Below the pieces are notes generated by a model. That model was not told where the DNA came from. It saw only the letters and a program-made list of their open reading frames with translations, and did not search any database. The translations under genes and the position numbers were made by a program. This document shows, one piece after another, positions 20,033 to 28,608 of a DNA stretch of 64,000 nt (positions are counted from its first letter, which is position 1; each line of letters starts with the position of its first letter). Source of the stretch: Skermanella stibiiresistens SB22 (GTDB lineage Bacteria > Pseudomonadota > Alphaproteobacteria > Azospirillales > Azospirillaceae); assembly GCF_000576635.1 (NCBI RefSeq), contig NZ_AVFL01000011.1, positions 152,637-216,636 on the forward strand, read 5' to 3'.

Positions 20033-20539
20033 TCAGTGCGCCTTGTGGCAGCGCTGGCAGTGGCGGATCGCCCGCATGATGTGCTTGGACACCATGCTGG
20101 AAGAGACGCCGAGACGATCAGCCACCTCCGCGTGGGTCATCCCATCGACGCGGCTCAGCAGCAACGACGCCCGGCAGCTTTCCGGCAGATCATCCAGGGC
20201 GTTCCGCAGCCGCGCCATGCGCTGCCGTGATTCCAGCGCGGCCTCGGGCGAGGGCTGTGGGTCGGCGAGATGGTTGGCCATGTCCTCCAGCACGGCATGT
20301 TCGCCGCGCCGCCGGTCGCGGCGGCCGACATCCGCCGCCAGATTGATCACGATGCGGCAGAGGAAGGATTTGGGGCAGTCTATCCGCGAGCCGTCCGCCG
20401 TGTTCGCCATGTCCGCGTACCGGATGAAGGCCTCTTGCACCACATCGGCGGCCACGTCATGGCGGCCCACCCGGCGGTAGGCGAGGGTGCGCAGCTCGGT
20501 GTGGTGTTGGCGGTACAAGGCGTCGAGACGGTCGGTCAT
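20033..20539 (-). CDS. ECF RNA polymerase sigma factor, FecI-like
   Basis: A 168-aa sigma-70-family ECF factor. Region 2 spans about residues 8-70 (DVVQEAFIRYAD) and region 4 about 110-162 (LDDLPESCRASLLLSRVDGMTHAEVADRLGV, a clear helix-turn-helix). Such factors switch on iron-uptake genes. It lies 155 bp upstream of the receptor on the same strand and probably activates it. No fecR anti-sigma gene lies beside it and the receptor lacks a signalling domain, so the usual FecA-FecR-FecI relay is incomplete here. A Fur-like site lies about 80 bp upstream. Confidence 0.92.
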   Translation of the reverse strand: MTDRLDALYRQHHTELRTLAYRRVGRHDVAADVVQEAFIRYADMANTADGSRIDCPKSFLCRIVINLAADVGRRDRRRGEHAVLEDMANHLADPQPSPEAALESRQRMARLRNALDDLPESCRASLLLSRVDGMTHAEVADRLGVSSSMVSKHIMRAIRHCQRCHKAH

Positions 20540-20620
20540 GGTGGTCCAGTGCCGGCGTAGGGGTGGCAGTCCGCATATCGCGATCGAAACGCGAGGCGAT
20601 TTTTTGGATCCTATTGATTG

Positions 20621-20635
20621 TAAGAATCATTCTCA
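20621..20635 (-). promoter_or_regulatory. Fur-like box upstream of the ECF sigma gene
   Basis: The minus strand reads TGAGAATGATTCTTA, an inverted repeat matching about 11 of 14 informative positions of the 7-1-7 Fur consensus TGATAATNATTATCA. It lies 82 bp before the sigma-factor ATG in a locally AT-rich stretch. Iron-dependent repression of the sigma gene is inferred. Confidence 0.68.
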
Positions 20636-20728
20636 AAGCACTTTTGGCACCTTGGTCAACCTGCCGCACCACGGGTGGCTAGATCGAATACTGGGATACT
20701 CCCCTTGACCAACCCGGAGATCGAACTA

Positions 20729-20743
20729 GAACAATATGTGAAC
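20729..20743 (+). promoter_or_regulatory. LexA (SOS) box, alphaproteobacterial direct-repeat type
   Basis: GAAC-AATATGT-GAAC is an exact GAAC-N7-GAAC direct repeat (GTTC-N7-GTTC on the other strand), the operator form bound by LexA in Alphaproteobacteria. A further GAAC lies at 20723. A possible -35 element TTGACC is at 20705-20710, with TAGAAC 16 bp later as -10, so bound LexA would cover the promoter of the radical-SAM/UdgX operon. Read directly from sequence; binding is inferred. Confidence 0.8.
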
Positions 20744-20759
20744 AATGACGGGTGGATCC

Positions 20760-21983
20760 GTGGAACTGCGCGAGAAGTTGGAGATTTTGGCCGATGCCGC
20801 CAAGTACGACGCGTCCTGCGCGTCGAGCGGTTCGGATCGCAAGACCTCGGCCGGGACGAAGAACGGCATCGGCTCGACCGAGGGCATGGGGATCTGCCAC
20901 GCCTATGCTCCGGATGGCCGCTGCATTTCCCTTCTGAAGATCCTGCTGACCAATTTCTGCGTCTATGACTGCCTCTATTGCGTCAACCGGCGGTCGAGCA
21001 ATGTCCGGCGCGCCCGGTTCACCCCGGAGGAGGTCGTCAGGCTCACCCTCGGCTTTTACCGCCGCAACTACATCGAGGGCTTGTTCCTCAGTTCGGGCAT
21101 CATCCAAAGTCCCGATCACACGATGGAACAGCTGATCCGGGTCGCCCGGATGCTGCGGGTGGACCATGGCTTCCGCGGCTATATCCACTTGAAGACGATC
21201 CCCGACGCCTCGCCCGACCTGCTGACGGAGGCGGGGCTGTACGCCGACCGGCTGAGCATCAACATCGAACTGCCGGCCGAACAATCGCTCGACCGCTTGG
21301 CACCGGAGAAGGACGCCGGCGCCATCCGTCGATCGATGGGCCGGCTGCGGCTGCGGATCGAGGAGGCCAAGTCCAGCCCGAAGGAGCCCCGTTTCGCTCC
21401 CGGCGGGCAGAGCACGCAGATGATCGTCGGAGCGGACGAGACCGACGACCAGGGCATCCTCGCCACCAGCGACCGGCTTTACACCGGCTATCGCCTGCGG
21501 CGTGTCTATTACTCCGCCTTCAGCCCGATCCCCGATAGCAGTTCAAGCCTGCCGCCGGGAGCGCCGCCGCTGATGCGGGAGCACCGGCTCTATCAAGCCG
21601 ACTGGCTGATGCGTTTCTACGGCTTCGACGCCGGAGAGATCGTGCCCTCGGGTGGGTTGCTCGATCTCCAGATCGATCCGAAACTCGCCTGGGCTTTGGT
21701 CAACCGCCACCTCTTCCCGGTCGACGTCAACAAGGCCGACCGGGAGAGCCTGTTGCGGGTGCCGGGCATGGGGGTGAGGACGGTCGACCGCCTGCTTTCG
21801 ATCCGGCGTCACAAGGCGGTTCGGATGGAGGATTTGGGGCGATTGCGCGTCCAGCTTTCCAAGGTGGCTCCCTTCGTCACGACCGCCGATCCGCAAATCG
21901 GCCGCTCGTTGCTGGACCGCGTCGACCTGCGCCAGCGACTGGCACCGAAGCCGGCGCAGCTCAGCCTGCCGCTGCTGGCCTGA
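20760..21983 (+). CDS. putative DNA modification/repair radical SAM protein linked to UDG
   Basis: A 407-aa protein of the radical-SAM family found beside UdgX-type glycosylases (TIGR03916-like). The [4Fe-4S]/SAM motif C-x3-C-x2-C is CVYDCLYC at residues 67-74. A C-terminal helix-hairpin-helix (about 320-345, NKADRESLLRVPGMGVRTVDRLL) suggests DNA binding. GTG at 20760 is chosen as start because it opens directly on the conserved ELREKLEILADAAKYD and leaves a short leader after the likely promoter; ATG at 20745 would add five residues but would lie almost at the transcription start. The partner gene follows after 12 bp. The chemistry it performs is not established. Confidence 0.9.
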   Translation: MELREKLEILADAAKYDASCASSGSDRKTSAGTKNGIGSTEGMGICHAYAPDGRCISLLKILLTNFCVYDCLYCVNRRSSNVRRARFTPEEVVRLTLGFYRRNYIEGLFLSSGIIQSPDHTMEQLIRVARMLRVDHGFRGYIHLKTIPDASPDLLTEAGLYADRLSINIELPAEQSLDRLAPEKDAGAIRRSMGRLRLRIEEAKSSPKEPRFAPGGQSTQMIVGADETDDQGILATSDRLYTGYRLRRVYYSAFSPIPDSSSSLPPGAPPLMREHRLYQADWLMRFYGFDAGEIVPSGGLLDLQIDPKLAWALVNRHLFPVDVNKADRESLLRVPGMGVRTVDRLLSIRRHKAVRMEDLGRLRVQLSKVAPFVTTADPQIGRSLLDRVDLRQRLAPKPAQLSLPLLA

Positions 21984-21995
21984 CGGGTCTCGGGC

Positions 21996-23402
21996 ATGCA
22001 CGCGGTCGATCTCGCCCACCCCGTCGACTACGAGGGTTGGCGCGCCGCCGCCCGTCGGCTGGTGCTGGCCGATGCCCGGCCGGAGTCGGTCGATTGGCGT
22101 GTCGGGCCCCAGACAGGATTGTTCGGTGACCCGTCGGCGGTCCCGGCCATTCCCGCGGTGTCGCGGAACCGGGAGTTCTCGGTTCCGCGCGACTTCCTGG
22201 ATTTGGCCGAGACGATCACCTGCCATCGTGATCCGGCGCGCTTCGCCCTGCTCTACAGCCTGCTGTGGCGTCTGACCCATGGGGAGCCCAAGCTGCTCGA
22301 CATCGTGTCGGATCGGGAGGTCAGCCGGGCCGAGGCGATGGCACGGGCGATCCGCCGGGACATCCACAAGATGCACGCCTTCGTCCGCTTCCGGGAGCGG
22401 GAAGGGCATTACCTGGCGTGGTTCGAACCCGATCATTTCATCGTGGAACGCGCGGCGCCGTTCTTCGCCCGCCGGTTCGCCAACATGGACTGGTCGATCC
22501 TGACCCCAGACCGAAGCGTCCACTGGGATGGCGAGACGCTTCACTTCACGCCTGGAGCCAGCAAGGCGGATGTTCCGGACGACGACGCGCTGGAGGATTA
22601 CTGGCGCAGCTACTATTCCAGCATCTTCAACCCGGCGCGTCTCAAGATCGAAGCCATGAAATCGGAGATGCCGCGCAAGTACTGGCACAACCTGCCGGAG
22701 GCGCGGATGATCCGTCCGCTGATCCGAGACGCCGGGCGCCGCGTCGCGGAGATGGCCGAGCGTGGCGCGACCTCGCCCTCGCCGAAATCCGAGCGCTGGG
22801 CCCTCGCGACCGTTCCCGAGCCCACACCGGAAAGCGGACTCGACAACTGCCGCCGCTGTTCGCTGTGGCGGAACGCGACCCAGGCGGTGCCGGGTGAGGG
22901 GCCTATGGGAGCGCGGCTGATGCTGGTCGGCGAACAGCCCGGCGATCAGGAGGATCTGGCGGGCCGCGCCTTCGTCGGCCCGGCCGGGCAACTGCTGGAC
23001 CGAGCGATGGTCGACGCCGGCATCACGCGGGCGGACTGCTATGTCACCAATGCCGTCAAGCACTTCAAGTTCACGCCGCGCGGCAAGCGCCGCATCCACC
23101 AGAAGCCCGACGTCTCCGAGGTCGAGCACTGCCGCTGGTGGCTGACGGAGGAGGTCGCGGCGGTCCGTCCCCGTCTGATCGTGGCCCTGGGAGCCACGGC
23201 GGGAAGGGCTCTGCTGCGCCGGGACGTGGCGGTCCAGCGGGAACGCGGCGCGATCCTTCGGCTTGGCGGGGGCGGCTCGCTGCTGCTGACGGTTCACCCG
23301 TCGTACCTTCTGCGGTTGCCCGATCCCGCCGCCAAGGTCTTGGAATATGACAAGTTCGTCGCCGACTTGAGGACCGCTACCACCTATGCGATGTCCGCGT
23401 GA
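21996..23402 (+). CDS. DUF4130 - UdgX-type uracil-DNA glycosylase fusion
   Basis: A 468-aa two-part protein. Residues 1 to about 260 match the DUF4130-type domain that accompanies the radical-SAM partner (RYALLYSLLWRL-like core, here FALLYSLLWRLTHG). Residues from about 280 form a UdgX-type glycosylase with cysteines CRRC for an Fe-S cluster, motif GEQPGDQED at 312-320, the diagnostic loop KRRIH at 364-368 and HPSYLL at 434-439. In UdgX the loop histidine (here H368) bonds covalently to the abasic sugar after uracil removal. The operon is probably SOS-induced. All key residues visible are intact. Confidence 0.92.
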   Translation: MHAVDLAHPVDYEGWRAAARRLVLADARPESVDWRVGPQTGLFGDPSAVPAIPAVSRNREFSVPRDFLDLAETITCHRDPARFALLYSLLWRLTHGEPKLLDIVSDREVSRAEAMARAIRRDIHKMHAFVRFREREGHYLAWFEPDHFIVERAAPFFARRFANMDWSILTPDRSVHWDGETLHFTPGASKADVPDDDALEDYWRSYYSSIFNPARLKIEAMKSEMPRKYWHNLPEARMIRPLIRDAGRRVAEMAERGATSPSPKSERWALATVPEPTPESGLDNCRRCSLWRNATQAVPGEGPMGARLMLVGEQPGDQEDLAGRAFVGPAGQLLDRAMVDAGITRADCYVTNAVKHFKFTPRGKRRIHQKPDVSEVEHCRWWLTEEVAAVRPRLIVALGATAGRALLRRDVAVQRERGAILRLGGGGSLLLTVHPSYLLRLPDPAAKVLEYDKFVADLRTATTYAMSA

Positions 23403-23446
23403 GCCCCGTTGGATGGCATTCTCCAACCATCCCAGGGAGATGTACG

Positions 23447-23677
23447 ATGCGACCGCGCAATGGTTTGATGGTGATGACCGAGGACGATCGCCGCCGTCTG
23501 CTCGATCGGCTGGAACGGCTGGGCGAACAGAAGGTGCGGCTGATGTCCGGTGTCGACTGCGTACGCTTCTTCGGCAACTGGCAGGCCGCGGAATTGGTCG
23601 AGGAATGGCTTGAGTTCAAGTCCGTCGAGCGCCAGGAGCAGACCGGATTGCTGGGGCGGCTGTTTGGCAGACGGTGA
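23447..23677 (+). CDS. small uncharacterised protein downstream of UdgX
   Basis: A 76-aa protein with no family I recognise. It is charged and mostly helical, with a DDRRRLLDRLERLGEQKVRLM helix, a FFGNWQAAELVEEWLEFK segment and a basic tail (LLGRLFGRR). No signal peptide or membrane helix. GGGAG stands about 8 bp before the ATG at 23447 and the gap to the UdgX gene is only 44 bp, so it may be the third gene of the SOS operon. An upstream in-frame GTG at 23399 would overlap the UdgX stop region and is less likely. Confidence 0.6.
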   Translation: MRPRNGLMVMTEDDRRRLLDRLERLGEQKVRLMSGVDCVRFFGNWQAAELVEEWLEFKSVERQEQTGLLGRLFGRR

Positions 23678-23992
23678 GGAGTACGCCGCGTACGGACGGA
23701 CCGATTGACGGCGACTCTTTCGCACCCGTGGGAAATATAGCCAGTCAAGAGTACAGGAAGCGGTACTATCCCTTCCCGTCGACCCGTTGTGACGCTACTA
23801 TGTCAAATTCCGGTTTGCGGCGCCGGGATTGAACATTACCTGATCGCCGTATGTTTCAAACGAACCATGTCACTGTCCTTGAAGGCCATGAGCCCCGACG
23901 CCGAGCTTGGCGCCGCGAGAAGATAAAAGGCTGACGATATTGGCCGAAGATTTAGTCAGCGCCGGGCGTGATGCCGGCGCGGAGATGCGCAG
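23678..23992. other. 315-bp gap between the repair operon and phosphatidylcholine synthase
   Basis: No convincing gene. Short open frames of about 20 codons occur just before the synthase gene (for example from TTG 23940, ending by overlap with the ATG at 23999) but have no supporting ribosome site. The stretch is less GC-rich than coding DNA and presumably holds the synthase promoter. I could not assign -35 and -10 boxes. Confidence 0.5.
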
Positions 23993-24736
23993 GTGGAAAT
24001 GACTTCCAGGATGACCGAAGTGACCGAGCCTTTTTCCCATGTCCAGAAGGCCGCCGCCTGGGTGGTCCACGCCGTCACGGCGAGTGGGGTCGTGCTCGGG
24101 CTGATGGCCCTGCTGGCGCTGGTCGACAGCAATCCCAAGGGATGCCTGCTGTGGCTGGGCGCCGCCTTGCTGGTCGACGGGGTGGACGGCACGCTGGCGC
24201 GGAAGTTCTCCGTCAAGCGGGTGCTGCCCAACTTCGACGGCGCCACCCTGGATCTGGTCATCGATTACCTGACATACGTCTTCATCCCGGCGATCTTCAT
24301 TTACCGATTCATCCCGCTGCCGGGACCGCTGGAACTGGTCGCGGTCGCGTTCATCCTGCTGTCGGCGCTTTATTGCTTCTGCAATGTCAACATGAAGAGC
24401 AACGACAACTACTTCGTTGGCTTTCCAGCGGTTTGGAACGTGGTTGCCATGTACCTCTTCATCCTGGATCTCGATCCGGAGATGACCTTTGGCCTGATCA
24501 CCATCTTCGCCATCATGACCTTCACCACCGCCAAGTTCGTCCACCCGTTCCGTGTGCCGCACCTGATGCCGGTCAACATCGCGATGACCGCCGTCTGGAT
24601 GATCAGCAGCCTGTTGCTCATCCTCCGCCAGCCGGATGATCCGGTGATCCTGATGGTGCCATGGATCGTCTCCTCCGCCTGGTTCACTGGTATCTGCGCT
24701 TGGCGGACGGTGCTGGGGTACAAGCGCGGGATGTGA
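23993..24736 (+). CDS. pcs: phosphatidylcholine synthase (CDP-alcohol phosphatidyltransferase)
   Basis: A 247-aa inner-membrane enzyme that condenses CDP-diacylglycerol with choline. The family motif is seen as DGVDGTLAR at residues 62-70 with DG at 82-83 and D87 and D91 completing the metal-binding set (NFDGATLDLVIDY). About eight hydrophobic segments and the length match bacterial Pcs. GTG 23993 (GGAG 8 bp upstream) and ATG 23999 are both possible starts and differ by two residues. A strong terminator follows. Phosphatidylcholine made this way is typical of plant- and host-associated alphaproteobacteria. Confidence 0.93.
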   Translation: MEMTSRMTEVTEPFSHVQKAAAWVVHAVTASGVVLGLMALLALVDSNPKGCLLWLGAALLVDGVDGTLARKFSVKRVLPNFDGATLDLVIDYLTYVFIPAIFIYRFIPLPGPLELVAVAFILLSALYCFCNVNMKSNDNYFVGFPAVWNVVAMYLFILDLDPEMTFGLITIFAIMTFTTAKFVHPFRVPHLMPVNIAMTAVWMISSLLLILRQPDDPVILMVPWIVSSAWFTGICAWRTVLGYKRGM

Positions 24737-24768
24737 TCCGCCGCTTTCCCAATTTGGCGCAAGTTGAA

Positions 24769-24802
24769 GAGAGGCCTGGGGATTTCCCAGGCCTCTCTTT
24801 TT
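24769..24802 (+). terminator. intrinsic terminator after pcs
   Basis: A perfect 12-bp stem (GAGAGGCCTGGG at 24769-24780 with CCCAGGCCTCTC at 24786-24797), a 5-nt loop and a TTTTT run. It ends pcs transcription and insulates the protease gene downstream. Confidence 0.93.
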
Positions 24803-24893
24803 GTTTCGCTCGTTTTCTCATTGGACGGGGAATGACGCCAAGAGCAAGCTTCCCGGGATCCACCGACAAGCATCAGTAATAGTTGGCTTGAGC

Positions 24894-24925
24894 ACCGCCA
24901 TGGTTTCATGAGAAACTTGGCGGTG
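24894..24925 (+). promoter_or_regulatory. hairpin upstream of the subtilase gene
   Basis: CACCGCCA (24894-24901) pairs with TGGCGGTG (24918-24925), and the inner GTTTC/GAAAC arms extend the stem around an ATGA loop. There is no T-tract. It lies 33 bp before the protease ATG and may act in the leader RNA or as an operator; no function can be read. Confidence 0.5.
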
Positions 24926-24958
24926 AGTGGTGGAAACTTGGCCCGAGGAAGCTTCTTG

Positions 24959-26140
24959 ATGCGTAAATATACTATTTTACGAAACATGAGCGCCGCGTCC
25001 ACTGTCGAGCCTTTTGGCCGCCGGGCCCGGAGCCTCGCCCGTGAGCCGGTCGCCGTGCCTCCCGTTCCTTTGGTCGATGTCGCGCGGCTGACCTCCCGGC
25101 AGGTCCGCGAGATCGCGCGCGACCCGGAGGTTCAGGGCATCGCTCCCGTCATGCCGATCTCGCTGATCCGGCCGTTCGAGGTGGCGTCGGCCCAAGCCGC
25201 GACCTCGGCGTGGGGCATCAAGGCGGTCAAGGCCGACACGTCGGACTTCACCGGGGCTGGCGTCACCGTGTCCGTGTTGGACACCGGCATCGACGCCAGC
25301 CATCCCGCCTTCCAGGGCGTCGATATCATCCAGCGGGACTTCTCCGGCTCCGGGATCGGCGATGTCCAGGGGCACGGCACGCATTGCGCCGGGACGATCT
25401 TCGGACGCGACGTCAATGGCACCCGGATCGGCGTCGCGCGCGGTGTCGGCAGGGCGCTGATCGGCAAGGTGCTGGGTGACGACGGTAGCGGCGACAGCGA
25501 CATGATCTTCAAGGGCATCCAATGGGCCGTCCAGGAGGGCGCCCAGGTGATCTCCATGTCGCTGGGCTTCGACTTTCCCGGATTGGTCGCATCTTTGATC
25601 GCGGACGGCTGGCCGCCCGAACTCGCGACATCGGTGGCGCTGGAGGCCTACCGCGGCAATCTCCGCATGTTCGACGCCTTGATGGAGATGGTCGAGGCGC
25701 GGGCCGCCTTCTCCGCCGGGACGGTCCTGGTCGCGGCGGCGGGCAACGAGAGCCGGCGCGACCAGAACAAGGACTTCGAGATCGCGGTGTCGATTCCGGC
25801 CGCCGCCCAAGGCATCATCTCGGTGGGCGCCTTGGGCGAGAAGGGTGCCACGCTGGACGTGGCGCCGTTCTCCAACACCTTTCCCCAGGTCAGCGCGCCG
25901 GGTGTCAACGTGCTGTCGGCCAAGCGGGGAGGCGGGTTGGTCGCCTTCAGCGGCACCAGCATGGCGACACCCCATGTCGCCGGCGTGGCCGCCCTATGGT
26001 GGGAGGCCCTGAAGGACACGCCCACCGGCATCGCGGCGGCCGCCGTTTCGGCCAAGTTGCTGGCCACCGCCCGAACCGACGTGTTCACGCCGGAAGTCGA
26101 TCCGGCGGATCGCGGGTTGGGACTGGTCACCTCGCCGTGA
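24959..26140 (+). CDS. S8 family subtilisin-like serine protease without signal peptide
   Basis: A 393-aa subtilase. The catalytic triad is intact: D108 (SVLDTGID), H139 (GHGTHCAG) and S334 (GTSMATPHVAG), with oxyanion N263 (AAGNES). Residues 30-75 resemble a short inhibitor-like prodomain. There is no N-terminal signal peptide, so it is cytoplasmic or exported by an unknown route. The ATG at 24959 is chosen for the GAGGAAG 8 bp upstream and its family-like MRKYTILRN opening; an upstream start at 24908 lies within the hairpin. A lipoprotein gene follows after 71 bp. Confidence 0.92.
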   Translation: MRKYTILRNMSAASTVEPFGRRARSLAREPVAVPPVPLVDVARLTSRQVREIARDPEVQGIAPVMPISLIRPFEVASAQAATSAWGIKAVKADTSDFTGAGVTVSVLDTGIDASHPAFQGVDIIQRDFSGSGIGDVQGHGTHCAGTIFGRDVNGTRIGVARGVGRALIGKVLGDDGSGDSDMIFKGIQWAVQEGAQVISMSLGFDFPGLVASLIADGWPPELATSVALEAYRGNLRMFDALMEMVEARAAFSAGTVLVAAAGNESRRDQNKDFEIAVSIPAAAQGIISVGALGEKGATLDVAPFSNTFPQVSAPGVNVLSAKRGGGLVAFSGTSMATPHVAGVAALWWEALKDTPTGIAAAAVSAKLLATARTDVFTPEVDPADRGLGLVTSP

Positions 26141-26211
26141 TCGCTCGGGCTTGGTGAAACTCCAAGCGGGCACGGCGTGTTGTCGAGGGTACCCCCATCC
26201 GCGAGGTTCTT

Positions 26212-26745
26212 TTGAAACGCGTCGTCCTCGGCCTGCTGCTTTTGATCTCCGTCACGGCTTGCCAAGCCCCTGTCCGAATGGCGAACATGATCGTTCCCGG
26301 TGACGAGGAGATCGCTGGACAAGCGGATCGGTCCCTCGCCGTCGAGGTTGGTTCCGTCACCGGCGGCAGTTCGTCCAACCTCCTCAACCAGATCGAGATC
26401 TCCGACCTGGACCTGCGCGAGGCGATCATCAATTCGTTCGCCGTGCGTGGAGCCTTGGCTCCCAGCCAGCCGCGCCACCGTGTCGACGCCGAGCTGATCC
26501 GGTCGAGCCGGGGCATCCAGGAGATCCTGCTGGGCCTCAGCGTGACTGCGGAGGTCGAGATGCGCTATCTCGTCACGACCCCCGCCACCGGCGCCGTCGT
26601 CTTCTCCAAGCCGATCCGGTCGACGGGCTTGGCGACATCATCGGATTTCTTCAGCCCGACCGAGCGGACCCAGGTCGCGACCGAGCGGGCCATCCAGGAC
26701 AACATCCGCCTGTTGCTGGCCGAGCTTTACCGCCTTCCGACTTGA
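26212..26745 (+). CDS. small lipoprotein, unknown function
   Basis: A 177-aa protein starting at TTG 26212 (GAGG about 8 bp upstream). It has a lipoprotein signal MKRVVLGLLLLISVTAC, lipobox SVTAC with the acylated Cys at 17, then a globular domain of about 150 residues. No family is recognised by eye. It follows the subtilase on the same strand and could be co-transcribed. It ends 51 bp from the convergent dehydratase gene. Confidence 0.82.
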   Translation: MKRVVLGLLLLISVTACQAPVRMANMIVPGDEEIAGQADRSLAVEVGSVTGGSSSNLLNQIEISDLDLREAIINSFAVRGALAPSQPRHRVDAELIRSSRGIQEILLGLSVTAEVEMRYLVTTPATGAVVFSKPIRSTGLATSSDFFSPTERTQVATERAIQDNIRLLLAELYRLPT

Positions 26746-26796
26746 GGAGACCGCGCCGCATCGAGGCGGCGCGGTCCGATCTCCCAGTCCTGGGCG

Positions 26797-28608
26797 TCAG
26801 TGCGAGTGGCGCGGCATGCCGCTGGTGTGTACGACGTCCTGGTACTTGACCGCCATCTCCAGGCAGCCGCCATCCGAGAGCTGACCGACCAAGCCGCGGT
26901 AGATTTCCTGCCACGGTGTCTGATTCTTCAGTTCCGGCAGCTTGAGCGCCGCCCGGCGGGCCGCGATCTCGTCCTCGGAGGCGACCAGATCGACCCGACG
27001 GTTGCGAAGGTCCACCCGGACCCTGTCGCCGGTCTTGAGGATCGCCAAGCCGCCACCAACCGCCGCCTCGGGCGAGGCGTTGAGGATCGACGGGCTGGCC
27101 GACGTGCCGCTCTGGCGTCCGTCGCCGATCGTCGGCAAGGAGATGATGCCCCGCTTGATCAGGTGATCGGGCGGCTGCATGTTGACGACCTCCGCCGAAC
27201 CCGGATATCCGACGGTGCCGCAGCCGCGGATGAACAGGATGCAGTTCTCGTCGATGTCCAGCGATGGATCGTTGATCCGCGAGTGGTATTCCTCCGGTCC
27301 GTCGAATACGATGGCGCGGCCGATGAAGGCCTCGGGATCGTCCGGATTGGAAAGGTACTGCGCGCGGAAATCCGGGCTGATGACGCTGGTCTTCATCACC
27401 GCCGAGTCGAACAGGTTGCCGCCCATCACCAGCATGCCGGCGTCTTCCATGAGCGGCTTGCCGTAGGGCCGGATCACGTCGTCGTCGGGCTCGGGTGCCC
27501 GCTCGACGTTCTCGCCCATCGTCTTGCCGGTCACGGTCGGGGCCTGGGTGTGGATGCGGCCCGCCTTGATCAGCTCCTTCATGACGGCGGGGATGCCGCC
27601 GGCGCGGTGGAACGCCTCGCCCAGATAGAACCCGGCCGGCTGGCAGTTGACCAGCAGGGGAACCTCCTGTCCGACCCGCTGCCAGTCCTCGAGCGTCAGT
27701 TCGACGCCGACGTGGCGCGCGATGGCGATCAGGTGGGGCGGACAATTGGTCGAGGCGCCGATGGCGGAAGCCACCACGATCGCGTTCTCGAACGCCTCCT
27801 TGGTCATCACCTTCCGGGGCGTCAGGTCCTCGCGGACCATGTCGACGATCCGCTTGCCGGTGAGATAGGCGATCTGGCCGCGCTCGCGGTAGGGACCGGG
27901 AATGGCGGCGCAGCCGGGCAGGGACATGCCGAGCGCTTCCGCCAGGGAGTTCATCGACAGGGCGGTGCCCATGGTGTTGCAGTGTCCGACGCTGGGTGCC
28001 GACGAACTGACCATGTCCATGAACTCGTCATAGCCGATCTTGTCGGCCGCGAGCATCCGGCGCGCTTCCCAGACGACGGTGCCGGAACCGGCCAGCTTGC
28101 CCTTGTAGTGTCCATCGAGCATCGGACCGCCCGACAGGACGATCGCCGGGATGTTGACGGTGGCGGCGCCGGTCAGCATCGCGGGCGTGGTCTTGTCGCA
28201 GCCGGTGGTCAGCACGACGCCGTCCAGCGGATAGCCGTACAGCACCTCGACCAGACCGAGATAGGCCAGAGTCCGGTCGAGCGCCGCCGTCGGGCGTTTG
28301 CCCGTCTCCTGGATCGGGTGGACCGGGAACTCCAGCGGGATGCCGCCCGCCTCGCGAATGCCGTCGCGCACGCGGCTCGCCAGTTCCATGTGATGCCGGT
28401 TGCAGGGCGCCAGATCGCTGCCGGTCTGGGCGATGCCGATGATCGGCCTGCCGGATTGGATCTCCTGCCGGGTCAGGCCGTAGTTGAGGTAGCGTTCGAT
28501 ATAGAGGGCGGTCATGTCGGGGTTCGACTTGTCGTCGAACCAGGACTGGCTGCGCAACCTGCCGCCGCTGTTGAAGCCGGCGTCCTTCGGTGATGTCTCT
28601 GAGGTCAT
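26797..28608 (-). CDS. IlvD/Edd family dehydratase, probable sugar-acid (arabonate/xylonate-type) dehydratase
   Basis: A 603-aa Fe-S dehydratase. The family signature GCDKTTPA, the Cys in [11 protein letters not shown] and the C-terminal [21 protein letters not shown] are present. Length and the [12 protein letters not shown] opening fit the L-arabonate/D-xylonate branch better than dihydroxy-acid dehydratase of branched-chain synthesis, but the substrate is not proven. Start ATG 28608 has GGAGGGG 6 bp upstream; the open frame continues upstream without family similarity. It is monocistronic and divergent from the EAL-like gene. Confidence 0.92.
   Translation of the reverse strand: MTSETSPKDAGFNSGGRLRSQSWFDDKSNPDMTALYIERYLNYGLTRQEIQSGRPIIGIAQTGSDLAPCNRHHMELASRVRDGIREAGGIPLEFPVHPIQETGKRPTAALDRTLAYLGLVEVLYGYPLDGVVLTTGCDKTTPAMLTGAATVNIPAIVLSGGPMLDGHYKGKLAGSGTVVWEARRMLAADKIGYDEFMDMVSSSAPSVGHCNTMGTALSMNSLAEALGMSLPGCAAIPGPYRERGQIAYLTGKRIVDMVREDLTPRKVMTKEAFENAIVVASAIGASTNCPPHLIAIARHVGVELTLEDWQRVGQEVPLLVNCQPAGFYLGEAFHRAGGIPAVMKELIKAGRIHTQAPTVTGKTMGENVERAPEPDDDVIRPYGKPLMEDAGMLVMGGNLFDSAVMKTSVISPDFRAQYLSNPDDPEAFIGRAIVFDGPEEYHSRINDPSLDIDENCILFIRGCGTVGYPGSAEVVNMQPPDHLIKRGIISLPTIGDGRQSGTSASPSILNASPEAAVGGGLAILKTGDRVRVDLRNRRVDLVASEDEIAARRAALKLPELKNQTPWQEIYRGLVGQLSDGGCLEMAVKYQDVVHTSGMPRHSH

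Noticed and set aside
21543..23426. 627-codon minus-strand open frame
   Set aside because: Antisense to the radical-SAM and UdgX genes, both of which carry clear motifs; arginine/glutamine-rich shadow.
26800..28593. 597-codon plus-strand open frame
   Set aside because: Antisense to the IlvD/Edd dehydratase; no recognisable domain.
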